Shown here one piece after another: positions 9,401 to 17,858 of a DNA stretch of 34,037 nt. Location of the stretch: assembly GCA_031275795.1 (NCBI GenBank), contig JAISOG010000034.1, positions 1 to 34,037 on the forward strand. Reading direction: 5' to 3'. Position 1 is the stretch's first letter; the number at the start of each line of letters is the position of its first letter. This DNA comes from Candidatus Endomicrobiellum incisitermitis. GTDB taxonomy: Bacteria > Elusimicrobiota > Endomicrobiia > Endomicrobiales > Endomicrobiaceae. The notes under the pieces are model-generated. The model was not told where the DNA came from, did no database searches, and saw nothing but the letters and a program-made list of their open reading frames with translations. The translations under genes were made by a program, and so were the position numbers.

Positions 9401-9639
9401 TAATTTCAAAGAAAGATTCTTTGCCTATTAATGAAAATATTGATGTTGTAAAAGACAGAGTAAAACAAGTTTCTAAGAGTAGACATAATAAACAATTAGA
9501 TAAGAAAGCAGCTGCAACAACTACTACAAAAGATGGTGAACGTACAGTAGTTTGTTCGTATTGTGGGTATGTTAATGTAATTCCAAAAGGTAGAAAGTTA
9601 AGATTTTGTTTAAATTGTGGTAAGCCTCTTAAATACTAA
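6433..9639 (+). CDS. Transmembrane Ser/Thr protein kinase with PEGA domains and C-terminal zinc ribbon
   Basis: 1068 residues. The N-terminal Hanks-type kinase (about 20-300) has the glycine loop GVGGFG (27-32), ATP-binding Lys49, catalytic D157 and N162 in YRDISPGN, and the DFG Asp175. The usual HRD-K is changed to YRD-S; Ser at the Lys position also occurs in other bacterial kinases. A membrane helix at about 410-434 is followed by two PEGA-type beta domains (about 450-518 and 526-594), a third similar unit (631-683), an Asn/Ser/Glu-rich low-complexity stretch (about 730-856) and a final beta domain (910-993). The end is a zinc ribbon, C1041-x2-C1044 and C1059-x2-C1062. Zinc ribbons normally sit in the cytoplasm, whereas one membrane helix would put this one outside. 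It leads the FHA/PP2C/response-regulator/PorV operon. ATG follows AAAGG. Confidence 0.9.
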   Translation: MLDNQSQKSLSIKFVINGQYVSVREIGVGGFGVVWQVYDFSLKNYAACKELLSHFSELKFVEMFYKEALIAKNIVHANIVRVEHFWKGDNGSFYILMDHVNGTDLESLIKRCNEYQIKIPWEFSIVICMSILRAIDYINRVAIDPITNKPYGIVYRDISPGNVLLSFEGNIKLSDFGIAKTADDLNTNLKESILTGKYSYMSPEQIKGSEDIDHRSDIFSTAVVLYEMLTGKQLFSGSISEVTSCVLNREFNGTLLDGLDLPTEIGEILSKALQIDKTVRYERAIEMYRDLRRILKGIGEEDIISDFSSFILKIMEKEFNDSVTLSNFVKTIDMNIVRNDPSVTKINTTDFVAGQTNVGTRSPDAKQVDSENNKNGQKKYSQPQPRVESKGKTIFEEVDDWFKKKIVNLKGILIKVLIGILVLLFACLISDIFLQITPIGEYIYKRINRSDVIITTIPEDAVVSLKTKEGDTIIENASSRKPIALRKIRPGSYVVSAIKPGFSPIQRVITVENKSHKEQEKIELVFDFDLNVISYPNNADVYVDGNKVGNAPCKVQLSAGGAHAVRLSLPGFSDLGSDAKEFKEGQCNIDLTKSSQEEIFAGVDKEFWDILLQSQGNDQLFSISGHFYKKITFDTNPENMTLQIYGEPKPRGITPVIVRLKEGDYKIEILDISGKYSEVVEEIKVSSSTQEQQIIDMRKLVTFRVKAKNSSVFFKAKLQIERKLPEGDIRMQSSNIVKSDSQTKESEVLKDNNLSNQEINASSNVAVNVENADHGESSYTSSTNVVNNENFQQPIDLQTDVNKNKTLNVENQVVTSTDNIHLQNSSSTLNTENAQDQVAQKVAEESSENELDSDTVHDVREISANKPLSLSLPIGIYKFTFFAEGFEPFVKDDVDIEKINSISVELSTAKIPLKLKISYINNNGKRVPIYGAAVWVDGVMLGKTNQEGDWNYKFAKSKVVKGKIIAKGFVTQNFTVSLTNGNANVNKITLISKKDSLPINENIDVVKDRVKQVSKSRHNKQLDKKAAATTTTKDGERTVVCSYCGYVNVIPKGRKLRFCLNCGKPLKY

Positions 9640-9674
9640 ATTAACAATAATGACTTGTTGCAAGGAGAAAGTTT

Positions 9675-11861
9675 ATGTCCTTGTTGCTGCTAAAGAAAAA
9701 AGAAGAAATTTTAAGTGAATATGTTTTAAAAAGAAAAGAAAAAATTTTTATTGGGAAGAAAAAAACAAATGATATTGTTATAAACGATTCATTGGTTTCA
9801 GATAATCATTGTACTCTAATTTTAAAAAATGACAAATACTATATTAAAGATCAAAACACAATATCAGGTACTAAAATTAATGGCAAAATTATTGTAGAAC
9901 AAGAGCTTCTTTATAATGGAGATACTATTAGTATAGGTACTTATACATTAGAGTATTGGCAAAAAAATTCTATTTCAGATAACAAGTATTATCTTTTAGG
10001 TGTTTATGGTAAATTTGAAGGTAAAAAGTACTTTGTAAAAAACGGTGATACGTTTATTGGTAGAGAACTTTTTACTCCAAAAGGAGGAATAGAGAATGAC
10101 ATAATATTAGAAAATGACAATACAGTTTCTAAGGGACATGCTGTAATTTCATTTAAAGATGGTAAATTTTTTGTGGAAGATACTGGTAGTACTGGAGGAG
10201 TTGCTGTAAATGGTTTAAAAATTGGGCAATTTGAAAGTTTTGCTATACAAAGTGGTGACGAAATATCTATTGGAAGGTCTATTTTTAGATTTGTAAATTC
10301 TAGCAATGAAGATTACTCCTTCCCACAAAAACAACAGATATTTTTGTTAAGAATTATAAAACCTTTATCACTTGCCATTACCATTTTAGTTACTTGTGCA
10401 TTTTTATTTTTTGCATTTATTTCAAACCAAAAACTTTCTGTTATGAAATCCTATGATGAAAAACTTACATTAGAATTAAATACAGCTTTTAAGAAAGCCA
10501 TGGTCTTAAAGTCGTCTCTAGAAGATTATCATAGAACCCCTACTCCAGCAATTGGAGACATTTTAAATAATGGCAATAATGCACTTATAGCTCTTACTGG
10601 TTCTGGTTTTTTATATGGTTGGGATTTAAGTACAGGGAAGGAATTGTGGAATCATATAGAAGTACTTAATTTAGATATTGGATCTCCAATGATTGCTGAT
10701 GTAAATAACGATGGAGTAAAAGATATAATTGTAGTGTCGGCCACTTCTATGCTTTATATTTATGATGGACAAACTGGGAATTTAATAAGAAAAGAAGTAA
10801 TAGGTGGGGAAATTGCTGGGCTTACACCGTTGATAGCTGATTTAACTGGTAATGGTAAGATGGATGTAGTTGTATGTTCTCAAGAGGGTACTGTTAGTTT
10901 TCTGTATAATGTAGGGCATGATAAAGAATATGAAAAGATTATAGAGTATGTTGAGGGTCCTTTATATGCAACGCCGGTTTTGTGTAATAATAAGAATGGT
11001 GTACCTATAGTTGTTGTTGCAAATAATAGAGGGAAAATTTACTTTATAAATGGTAAATCACGTGAAAAGAAAATGTTGGATTTACTAGAGAAAACAGGTA
11101 AAGAGCATTTTATTGTAGCTGCTCCAGCTGTTGGAGATATAACAAAAAATGCTATTTCAGATATCGTAGTGCAAACAAGTCATCCTCAATATGTTAGTGC
11201 AATTGATGTTACTAATTTAAATGTTTTATGGACTTTTTTAGTTGAACCTGCTCCGCCATTAAACTTGGAATATACTGCATCGCCTTTAATCTCTAATGGT
11301 GATGTATTTGTTGTTTCTGCTAATGGAAGTGTATACAATTTAAAAGGAAAAACAAATTATCCATCAGGAGAACTTTTGTCTAAACTGGATATTCCTGATG
11401 CAAAGAGAATAATATCTAGTCCATCCAAGTATGATTTTGACAAGGATGGATATGATGAATTTGTTGTTGGTACAGAAGATGGAAGGATAGTAGTTGTTAA
11501 AAATAATATTAAAAGACAAGAACTTGAAATTCTTGCTGAGATAAAAGCCAGTAATACTCCTATAACTTCATCTCCTTTAATTGCTGATGCTTTTGGTTCT
11601 GGTAAGCTAAATATCATATTTGCAAATGCGACTAATGCTTTACAAATCATAAATACAAATTCAAAAAGTCTAAAAAACTTTTGTCCATGGCCTATGTATT
11701 TAGCTGATCCTTCTCATACAGGCCAGGGGACTCCTCAATCTAAAATCAAGTATTATTTGATGTTTTACTCATCTGTCTTAATTTTTGTTTGTTTTGTGTT
11801 TTTTAAAATTTTTATATTAATAAGAAAAAAACTTAAAAGGGTTAAGGTTAAATTTTTGTGA
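9675..11861 (+). CDS. Double-FHA protein with membrane-anchored extracytoplasmic propeller
   Basis: 728 residues. Two FHA domains, which bind phosphothreonine, occupy about 22-95 and 113-212. The second keeps the GR and SKGH core; the first has GK and SDNH, so its phospho-binding may be weaker. A membrane helix (about 224-250) leads to a long repeat region (280-680) with FG-GAP/PQQ-like blades, marked by recurrent phrases such as DVNNDGVKDIIVV and DFDKDGYDEFVVG, which look like Ca-binding loops. A second helix (about 692-716) returns to a basic tail. The predicted topology is therefore FHA inside, propeller outside. It follows the kinase by 35 nt with AAGGAG before the ATG, and overlaps the phosphatase by 4 nt. 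It is the natural cytoplasmic reader of the kinase; the propeller ligand is unknown. Confidence 0.85.
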   Translation: MSLLLLKKKEEILSEYVLKRKEKIFIGKKKTNDIVINDSLVSDNHCTLILKNDKYYIKDQNTISGTKINGKIIVEQELLYNGDTISIGTYTLEYWQKNSISDNKYYLLGVYGKFEGKKYFVKNGDTFIGRELFTPKGGIENDIILENDNTVSKGHAVISFKDGKFFVEDTGSTGGVAVNGLKIGQFESFAIQSGDEISIGRSIFRFVNSSNEDYSFPQKQQIFLLRIIKPLSLAITILVTCAFLFFAFISNQKLSVMKSYDEKLTLELNTAFKKAMVLKSSLEDYHRTPTPAIGDILNNGNNALIALTGSGFLYGWDLSTGKELWNHIEVLNLDIGSPMIADVNNDGVKDIIVVSATSMLYIYDGQTGNLIRKEVIGGEIAGLTPLIADLTGNGKMDVVVCSQEGTVSFLYNVGHDKEYEKIIEYVEGPLYATPVLCNNKNGVPIVVVANNRGKIYFINGKSREKKMLDLLEKTGKEHFIVAAPAVGDITKNAISDIVVQTSHPQYVSAIDVTNLNVLWTFLVEPAPPLNLEYTASPLISNGDVFVVSANGSVYNLKGKTNYPSGELLSKLDIPDAKRIISSPSKYDFDKDGYDEFVVGTEDGRIVVVKNNIKRQELEILAEIKASNTPITSSPLIADAFGSGKLNIIFANATNALQIINTNSKSLKNFCPWPMYLADPSHTGQGTPQSKIKYYLMFYSSVLIFVCFVFFKIFILIRKKLKRVKVKFL

Positions 11862-13285
11862 AAGTTTCTTACTATGCTAAAACAGATATTGGACTTTTAC
11901 GAACAGAAAACCAAGATTCTTATGGCATAGGTGAAGATTTTTATGTAGTTTGTGATGGTATGGGTGGTGGTGTTGCTGGAGCGTTTGCTAGTCAATTAGC
12001 TGTTGAAGTTATTCTTAAGTCATATAAGACTATAAATGATGAACAGGTAAGAGACATTATTGGTGATGATCTTGCTAAAATAGGTAATGATATAAATAGT
12101 GCTATACCTATTGTAACGGTTATGCTTGCAAATAGAATGTTATATAATCTGACTATTAAATATAGAAAGCTTGCTGGTATGGGCACTACAGTTGTAATGT
12201 GTAAAGTTGATAGAGAGTACAATATATTGAATGTTTATCATGTAGGGGATAGTAGATTATATAGAATTAGAGAAGGAAACATAAAACTTCTCACGAAAGA
12301 TCATTCTAAAATAAACGATTTGTTAGATGGAGGGAAAATAGCAGAGTCAGATATAAAATTTGTAGAGAATCAAAGCATTATTACAAGAGCCTTAGGTATA
12401 GCTTCAAGTGTAAAAGTAGATTATCAGCAATATGATTATAAGCCTGGCGATTTTTATATTATGTGTAGTGATGGCTTAAATGGTGAAATTGATGACAATT
12501 CAATTAAAGATATAGTTAATAGAAATAGTGCAGGTTTAGCTTTTACTGTAAACGAGCTCATATCATCTGCAAACCATGCAGGTGGAAAAGATAACACTAC
12601 AGTTATTGTGTTTACAATAGATGATGACGGCCAGCCTGTTAAGTTGTCCAAAGATATTCAGAAGGATCCTTTGTCATTTAGTGTTGATGATTTAGAGAAA
12701 AATTTATACGAAGATAGGATTTTAAAGAAAATATCAAAGAAATTAACTGTAGAAATACCAAAAAATCTGATAAAAGAAAAAAAATTAGAAAATATTTACA
12801 TATACATATATGTAGTTGCTTTTATAACGTTGTTAACTTTTTTTGGATATTATTTCTTTGCTAAGAAAAATGAAAAGAAAATTTACAATGAAAAGTTAAA
12901 TGAAGTTTCCGGTATAATACTAAACATAAGACATTTAAAAAAGGATAAACTAAAAACTATTATGGAAGTAGATAATTACCATTATAGAAGGCAATTGTTG
13001 GAAGAGGCTAAAAGTTTTTACAAAAATTATTCTTTTAATTTTATTAATGCTATTGTCTTTATTGAAGAAAAGAAAGGGTATAACAAATTTATTGCTTTGT
13101 CAGGAAGTTATCCTATAAAGATTTATCTACCTGTTGGAGAATATAGAATGTTGTTAAAGTATCCAAGATATAGTTTAGTTGATAACAATCTCAATATTGT
13201 AAAGTATTTGGATTTATCAATAAGCTTAACTGGTGGACTAGAAGAAAAAGTAATTTTAATGGTTCCAAATAGTTTAGGAGAGTAA
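11858..13285 (+). CDS. Membrane-anchored PP2C-type Ser/Thr phosphatase
   Basis: 475 residues. The N-terminal domain is a PP2C/PPM metal-dependent phosphatase: ENQDSYG (17-23), DGMGG (33-37), GMGTTV, HVGDSR with D131, a CSDGLNGE block, and the final GGKDNTTV with its metal-binding Asp. It should reverse phosphorylation by the kinase encoded two genes upstream. Unlike the common soluble PrpC/Stp form it has a membrane helix at about 312-335 and a roughly 130-residue outer domain whose end (LSGSYPIKIYLPVGEYRML) recalls PEGA-type beta units. The start is GTG at 11858 in a GTGA overlap with the FHA gene, implying translational coupling. The response regulator begins 4 nt after the stop. Confidence 0.92.
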   Translation: MKVSYYAKTDIGLLRTENQDSYGIGEDFYVVCDGMGGGVAGAFASQLAVEVILKSYKTINDEQVRDIIGDDLAKIGNDINSAIPIVTVMLANRMLYNLTIKYRKLAGMGTTVVMCKVDREYNILNVYHVGDSRLYRIREGNIKLLTKDHSKINDLLDGGKIAESDIKFVENQSIITRALGIASSVKVDYQQYDYKPGDFYIMCSDGLNGEIDDNSIKDIVNRNSAGLAFTVNELISSANHAGGKDNTTVIVFTIDDDGQPVKLSKDIQKDPLSFSVDDLEKNLYEDRILKKISKKLTVEIPKNLIKEKKLENIYIYIYVVAFITLLTFFGYYFFAKKNEKKIYNEKLNEVSGIILNIRHLKKDKLKTIMEVDNYHYRRQLLEEAKSFYKNYSFNFINAIVFIEEKKGYNKFIALSGSYPIKIYLPVGEYRMLLKYPRYSLVDNNLNIVKYLDLSISLTGGLEEKVILMVPNSLGE

Positions 13286-13289
13286 ATTT

Positions 13290-13655
13290 ATGATTCAGAA
13301 TAAAATATTGGTTGTTGACGATGATGTAACATTTTTAGACTCTATAGATATGATTTTTTCTGCTAAAGGGTTTGAGGTTACAAAATTATTAGATCCAAAA
13401 AATATTTTTGATACATTAGAAGAAGCAAAACCAGATATAATTTTATTAGATGTAAGTTTTCCTGAAAATAGTGGTTTTGATGTCTTAAATAAATTAAAGA
13501 CTCATTGTAGATTTTCAAGTATTCCAGTTATTATGATAACAGCAGATGTGACAGTCCATATAGATAAAGCGTTTGCACAGGGTGCAGATGATTGTGTTTT
13601 TAAACCTTTAGCTGTTCAAGATATTATAAAAAGAGTGTCAAGGCTAATACAATGA
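13290..13655 (+). CDS. Single-domain response regulator (receiver only)
   Basis: 121 residues with a complete receiver domain and no output domain. The acidic pocket is D10-D12, the phosphoacceptor is D54 in ILLDVSFPEN, the switch Thr is T84 and the conserved Lys is K105 in FKPL. A stand-alone receiver acts by protein contact, like CheY or Spo0F. No histidine kinase lies in the window. Its place inside a Ser/Thr kinase-phosphatase operon (4 nt after PP2C, 4 nt overlap with the next gene) suggests cross-talk between the two phosphorylation systems, which is inference. Confidence 0.93.
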   Translation: MIQNKILVVDDDVTFLDSIDMIFSAKGFEVTKLLDPKNIFDTLEEAKPDIILLDVSFPENSGFDVLNKLKTHCRFSSIPVIMITADVTVHIDKAFAQGADDCVFKPLAVQDIIKRVSRLIQ

Positions 13656-15406
13656 AAAAAATATATACTGTGTTTTTAATATGTGTATTTCTAAACCCTA
13701 TTGATATTTTTGCAGGTAATAATATTTCTTCAGATAGAGTTTTTTTTCTAAATTATGATGCACAATCTTGCGCTATGGGAAACAGTATAGCTTCTTTTTC
13801 TAATAATTCATTTTCTTGTATAAATTCTCCTTCAACAAATTTTAACTTTTTATCTAAAAGAATGGATTTTTCTTTTGTTTCTTTGCTAAGTAATACATAT
13901 ACTGGAGCGTATGCTATAGCTGTGCCATTTTCTTTTGGAAATTTTACTTTGGCAGGTTCTTATAATAGGTACCCTTCTAAAACTATTTATGTTAACCAGG
14001 AAAATTATATAAAAGAGAACTTTGTAATGTATTTGAACTACGTATTATCTATTTTTAAGTCATATCCAGTTTATGACAATATTGGTGCTATTGGAATAAC
14101 AATTAAAGGTTGTAAATTAGATTTTAACGATATTTCAAAAGTTATATATTCTTGCGATTTTGGAGCACATTATAAACTTCATATGATAGATGATGGCTTT
14201 TTTGCTGTAATGACTGTTAAAAATATAGGAAATAATAAAATTAATTTGGAAGGTCAAAATTTAATAGAAAGTCTTGAAAATTTTGATTTTGCTTTGAGAT
14301 ATAATTTCAAAGGAATTTCTAATTTTGCACTTGTGGCAGACATGATTAAATTTTTTAATGATTCCAATATAGGTTATGCATGTGGGGCTGAAATATCTCC
14401 AATATATCCTGCAACATTTAAAATTGGATATACGGATTATAATAATGGTTTTTTAAAAGGTGTTACAACTGGTATTTTTTTGAATTTTGATTTATTTAAC
14501 ATAGGTTATGCTTTTTCAGGAATTAATAGTACCGAGGCAAAACATACTGTAAATATGGGCTTTATGTTTGGTGGTATAAGAGATATGAACAAAGCATACA
14601 AGTATTATTTAGGCGTTAATTTTATTAATGCAAAAGATGCCTATAACAAAAAAGATTTTATTAATGCTAAGCAAATGTTTGAAAATATTCTTGCCGTATA
14701 TCCAACCCATGAACCTTCTAAAAAATATTTGCAAAAAATTATTTATGAACTTGACGTACAAGAAAAAGCTTTAGAAGTTTCTGTAAATAAATTTTTACAC
14801 AAAGCGCAAAAAGAATATGAAAATAATAATTTAATTAAAGCAAGAATTTATTATAAAGAAGTTTTAGGTGTAGATACTGCTAACGCACAAGCATTAGAAG
14901 GAGTTGCTAAGATAGATAAAATATTAAAAGAGATAAGCATTGATGAAAATGCAAAAGCAAACGCCAAAAAAATTATATCTTTATGGCAAGAAGGTGTTAA
15001 ATTTTATAATGAGAAAAACTTTGTTTTTGCAAAAGAAAAATTTGAGGAAATTGTATCTATTGATTCTAAAAATCCAGGAGCAATAAAATATTTAAATCTT
15101 ATTACAACTCAATTGTCTAACATAACTGCAGTACAAGCTAAGGTAATTTTTGAGCAAGGAATGCGATATTATAACGAGAAAAACTATAAAGAAGCTGCAA
15201 AATATTTTAGTGCAGTATATGTTATAAATCCCAATATGGGCGAAGCAAAAAAATATTACATACTTTCTAAAAAAGCGTTAAAAGAAAAGTATGATGATAT
15301 AGATTTATTTAAAGATAAAAATTCTCTTGACTTTAGAGTAGAAAATAATCCGCATACTTCTAAAAACAAAAATATTATACAAAAGAATATTAAAAGAAAA
15401 CATTAA
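13652..15406 (+). CDS. PorV/UPF0164-like outer-membrane beta-barrel protein with C-terminal TPR domain
   Basis: 584 residues. A signal peptide (about 1-20, ending near IFAG) is followed by a region like the PorV/PorQ and UPF0164 barrels: an early CAMGNSIASFSNN motif that aligns with the family's GMG-A phrase, then alternating strands to about residue 310. From about 315 to 560 there are TPR-like helical repeats (AYNKKDFINAKQMFENIL; KFYNEKNFVFAKEKFEEIV; RYYNEKNYKEAAKYFSAVY). The tail is Lys/Asn rich. The start overlaps the response regulator stop (ATGA). The likely place is the outer membrane with TPRs in the periplasm, making it a candidate partner of the outer domains encoded upstream. The family call is moderate; the TPR call is firmer. 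Confidence 0.72.
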   Translation: MKKIYTVFLICVFLNPIDIFAGNNISSDRVFFLNYDAQSCAMGNSIASFSNNSFSCINSPSTNFNFLSKRMDFSFVSLLSNTYTGAYAIAVPFSFGNFTLAGSYNRYPSKTIYVNQENYIKENFVMYLNYVLSIFKSYPVYDNIGAIGITIKGCKLDFNDISKVIYSCDFGAHYKLHMIDDGFFAVMTVKNIGNNKINLEGQNLIESLENFDFALRYNFKGISNFALVADMIKFFNDSNIGYACGAEISPIYPATFKIGYTDYNNGFLKGVTTGIFLNFDLFNIGYAFSGINSTEAKHTVNMGFMFGGIRDMNKAYKYYLGVNFINAKDAYNKKDFINAKQMFENILAVYPTHEPSKKYLQKIIYELDVQEKALEVSVNKFLHKAQKEYENNNLIKARIYYKEVLGVDTANAQALEGVAKIDKILKEISIDENAKANAKKIISLWQEGVKFYNEKNFVFAKEKFEEIVSIDSKNPGAIKYLNLITTQLSNITAVQAKVIFEQGMRYYNEKNYKEAAKYFSAVYVINPNMGEAKKYYILSKKALKEKYDDIDLFKDKNSLDFRVENNPHTSKNKNIIQKNIKRKH

Positions 15407-15488
15407 AATTTCGCAAAATGTTATGCTGAGATTGATTTGTGCAAGAATTACTTTTGTAGGCTTCATACAAGTCTTTTAAAGGGAACTA

Positions 15489-15611
15489 ATGTTCCGTTTT
15501 ATCTATAACCCTAAAATCGTAAATGATATTGGTTTTGAATGGGATAGCGGTCTATATGTAAACCCAGTTGCACTTGAATATGCTGCAAAATTTTTAAGAG
15601 AACTTTGTTAA
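15489..15611 (+). CDS. Possible 40-residue ORF of unknown function before glgA
   Basis: The ATG at 15489 opens a 40-codon frame, MFRFIYNPKIVNDIGF onward, ending EYAAKFLREL-Cys, with AAAGGGAA upstream and an in-frame stop just before it. The residue mix is protein-like and ends in a helix-like segment, but I do not recognise a family. It could be a real small protein, a remnant of a larger gene, or chance. It ends 12 nt before the chosen glgA start. The rest of 15407-15622 shows no terminator or promoter I can defend. Confidence 0.25.
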   Translation: MFRFIYNPKIVNDIGFEWDSGLYVNPVALEYAAKFLRELC

Positions 15612-15622
15612 GAGATATTAAA

Positions 15623-17098
15623 ATGAATATTTTAATGGTTGCTTCAGAGTGCGTTCCTTTTGTAAAGGTTGGTGGTTTGGCAGATGTTGTTGGAACATTG
15701 CCTAAATATTTAAAAGAGCTAGGACACAATGTGAAAATTATTTTGCCAAAATATAAAAGTATAGATGGTAAAAAATATAATTTACAAACACTTCCATTTA
15801 GATTAAATGTTCAGGTAGGGAAAAGTACTCAGAGCTTTAGAATAAAATATTGCAAGACAAAAGATAAAATAGAAGTATATTTTATAGAGAATATGCATTT
15901 TTTTAATCGTATTGGAGTATATGGTAATGCTGGTTTAGATTATAGCGATAACAAAGAACGATATATATTTTTTTGTAGAGCAGTTTTAGAATCTGTTAAA
16001 GCTTTAATGTTTAGACCAGACATTATACATTGTAATGATTGGCAAACAGGATTAATTCCAGCATATCTTAAAACAAATTTAAAAAACGATGGATTCTTTT
16101 GGAGTACTTCTTGCGTATTTACAATACATAATATTGCTTATCAAGGGCAATTTAGTGCCTCTACAATAGAAGAAGCTGGTTTTTCTTGGGAAGATTTTAC
16201 TCCAGATAAGTTAGAATATTATAATAGTGTAAATTTTATGAAGTGTGGTATTGCTATGGCTGATGCTGTTTCTACTGTAAGTCCTACTTATGCAAAAGAA
16301 ATAAAAGAGTTTAATGGAAGAGGTATGGAGGGTGTGTTAAATTCTAGACATGATGAAATTTATGGTATTTTAAATGGCATAGATTATGATTATTGGAACC
16401 CTTTAACAGATAAATATATAGCAGCAAATTATGATAAAAATAAATTAAATAACAAAAAACTATGTAAAAAGGATTTACAAAAAAAATGTGGTTTTAAAGT
16501 AAGTGATAATATGCATCTATTTGGTTGTGTTTCAAGGCTAGATAATCAAAAAGGTTTTGATATCATAATAGATGCATTGTACAGTTTAAAAGATTGTGAT
16601 ATGCAGTTTGTTATTTTAGGCTCAGGTGATAATGAGATAAGGGATAAGTTAAAGAAAGCTGCATTAAATATGCCAAAAAAGGTTGCTGTATTTTTTGATT
16701 ATGATGAAAAACTTGCACATAAAATTTATGCAGGCTGTGATAGTTATATGATGCCTTCTAGGTTTGAACCTTGTGGACTTAGTCAAATGATAGCTTTAGC
16801 TTATGGGACTATTCCAATAGTTAATCGTACAGGTGGACTTGCAGACACTATAGAATACTATAATCATTTCACAAAAGAGGGAAATGGTTTTGTGTTTAAT
16901 ATAACTTATGGTGAAAATTTTGTCCAAACAGTTTTAAAGTCAGACAAAATATTTAAAAACAAGCAGAACTGGAATACTTTAATGTTAAACGCTTTAAACA
17001 GTAATTTTTCTTGGGATAAGTCTATTTTTAAATATGAAAAAATGTATAATAACTTGGTTGTAAATAAACTAAAAGAAACAATTTTTAGTAGAAGTTAG
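15623..17098 (+). CDS. glgA: Glycogen synthase (ADP-glucose type, GT5)
   Basis: 491 residues, full length. GlgA adds glucose from ADP-glucose to the non-reducing end of alpha-1,4-glucan in the cytoplasm. The start region MNILMVASECVPFVKVGGLA is diagnostic, with the ADP-glucose-binding K15-x-G-G-L. Further marks are HCNDWQTGL, FTIHNIAYQGQF and the C-terminal catalytic segment PSRFEPCGLSQMIAL. A TTG 18 nt upstream would add six residues, but ATG 15623 matches the family start exactly. Other glycogen genes (glgB, glgC, glgP) are not in the window. ftsX follows after 18 nt, so the two may share a transcript without a common job. Confidence 0.95.
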   Translation: MNILMVASECVPFVKVGGLADVVGTLPKYLKELGHNVKIILPKYKSIDGKKYNLQTLPFRLNVQVGKSTQSFRIKYCKTKDKIEVYFIENMHFFNRIGVYGNAGLDYSDNKERYIFFCRAVLESVKALMFRPDIIHCNDWQTGLIPAYLKTNLKNDGFFWSTSCVFTIHNIAYQGQFSASTIEEAGFSWEDFTPDKLEYYNSVNFMKCGIAMADAVSTVSPTYAKEIKEFNGRGMEGVLNSRHDEIYGILNGIDYDYWNPLTDKYIAANYDKNKLNNKKLCKKDLQKKCGFKVSDNMHLFGCVSRLDNQKGFDIIIDALYSLKDCDMQFVILGSGDNEIRDKLKKAALNMPKKVAVFFDYDEKLAHKIYAGCDSYMMPSRFEPCGLSQMIALAYGTIPIVNRTGGLADTIEYYNHFTKEGNGFVFNITYGENFVQTVLKSDKIFKNKQNWNTLMLNALNSNFSWDKSIFKYEKMYNNLVVNKLKETIFSRS

Positions 17099-17116
17099 TT
17101 TAATAGAGGTAAAAAG

Positions 17117-17845
17117 TTGGGAAAGATAATAGCTGATACTATAAGATTTTTAAGTATAATATTTTTAAGCTCATTTTTTATTTTGATTTTAAATTATTAT
17201 TATCAAGTAGAATCATATGTTTCTTCTCTTTACGATGAGCTAAATATTGTTGTATTTTTTAAAAATGATATTAAAGATATCAACGTAATTACAGATGAAA
17301 TAGCAAAGAAAGAGACTTTGTTTGTTAAAGAGGTAGTTGATTCATCGCAAGCGTATTTAAAAGCTTTAGAAAGAAACCCTTTTTTAAAAGATATATCAAC
17401 TCTAGATGATGTAGAATTTATTGGTAGCTATGCTATTGTTTTGCCAAAAGCAACTTTTGATGAGAATTATTTGCTAGAAGTAAGGAAAAATATAGAAGCT
17501 ATTGATGGTGTTGATGAGATAGTTTTTGATGCGTATTCTTTTAATCAATATAGAAAATTGAAAAATCTGTTAATGTTATGTCAAAAAACATTTTTTTATT
17601 TTTTTATTGTTGTTGGAGTTTTAGTTGTTTTTAAAATTATTTTTACTATTTTTGTACAAGAGTCTGCTATAAAAAAACTTGTTCGAAAATTTTGTTTTTA
17701 TTTTATGGCAACTTCCTTGGGTTTTTTTATAATTTGGATGTTGAGCATATTTGTTCAATATGATTTGTCGGTCAACAAACCACTAATTTTATTTGTGATA
17801 CCTTTTGTAACTGTATTTGGATTGATATTTGATAATAAGTTGTAA
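17117..17845 (+). CDS. ftsX: Cell-division protein FtsX-like permease
   Basis: 242 residues, somewhat short for FtsX. The layout fits: a cytoplasmic N-terminus, a first membrane helix (about 8-28), an outer domain with the FtsX-type opening DELNIVVFFKND, then three helices (about 150-180, 190-215 and 220-238). FtsX and the ATPase FtsE form a MacB-like complex at the septum that does not transport but controls peptidoglycan hydrolases. The start is TTG at 17117 with AGAGGT 6 nt upstream. The usual upstream partner ftsE is absent; glgA sits there instead. The next gene is EnvC-like, the known FtsX partner in proteobacteria, which supports the call. Confidence 0.8.
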   Translation: MGKIIADTIRFLSIIFLSSFFILILNYYYQVESYVSSLYDELNIVVFFKNDIKDINVITDEIAKKETLFVKEVVDSSQAYLKALERNPFLKDISTLDDVEFIGSYAIVLPKATFDENYLLEVRKNIEAIDGVDEIVFDAYSFNQYRKLKNLLMLCQKTFFYFFIVVGVLVVFKIIFTIFVQESAIKKLVRKFCFYFMATSLGFFIIWMLSIFVQYDLSVNKPLILFVIPFVTVFGLIFDNKL

Positions 17846-17858
17846 TGATATTGATAAT

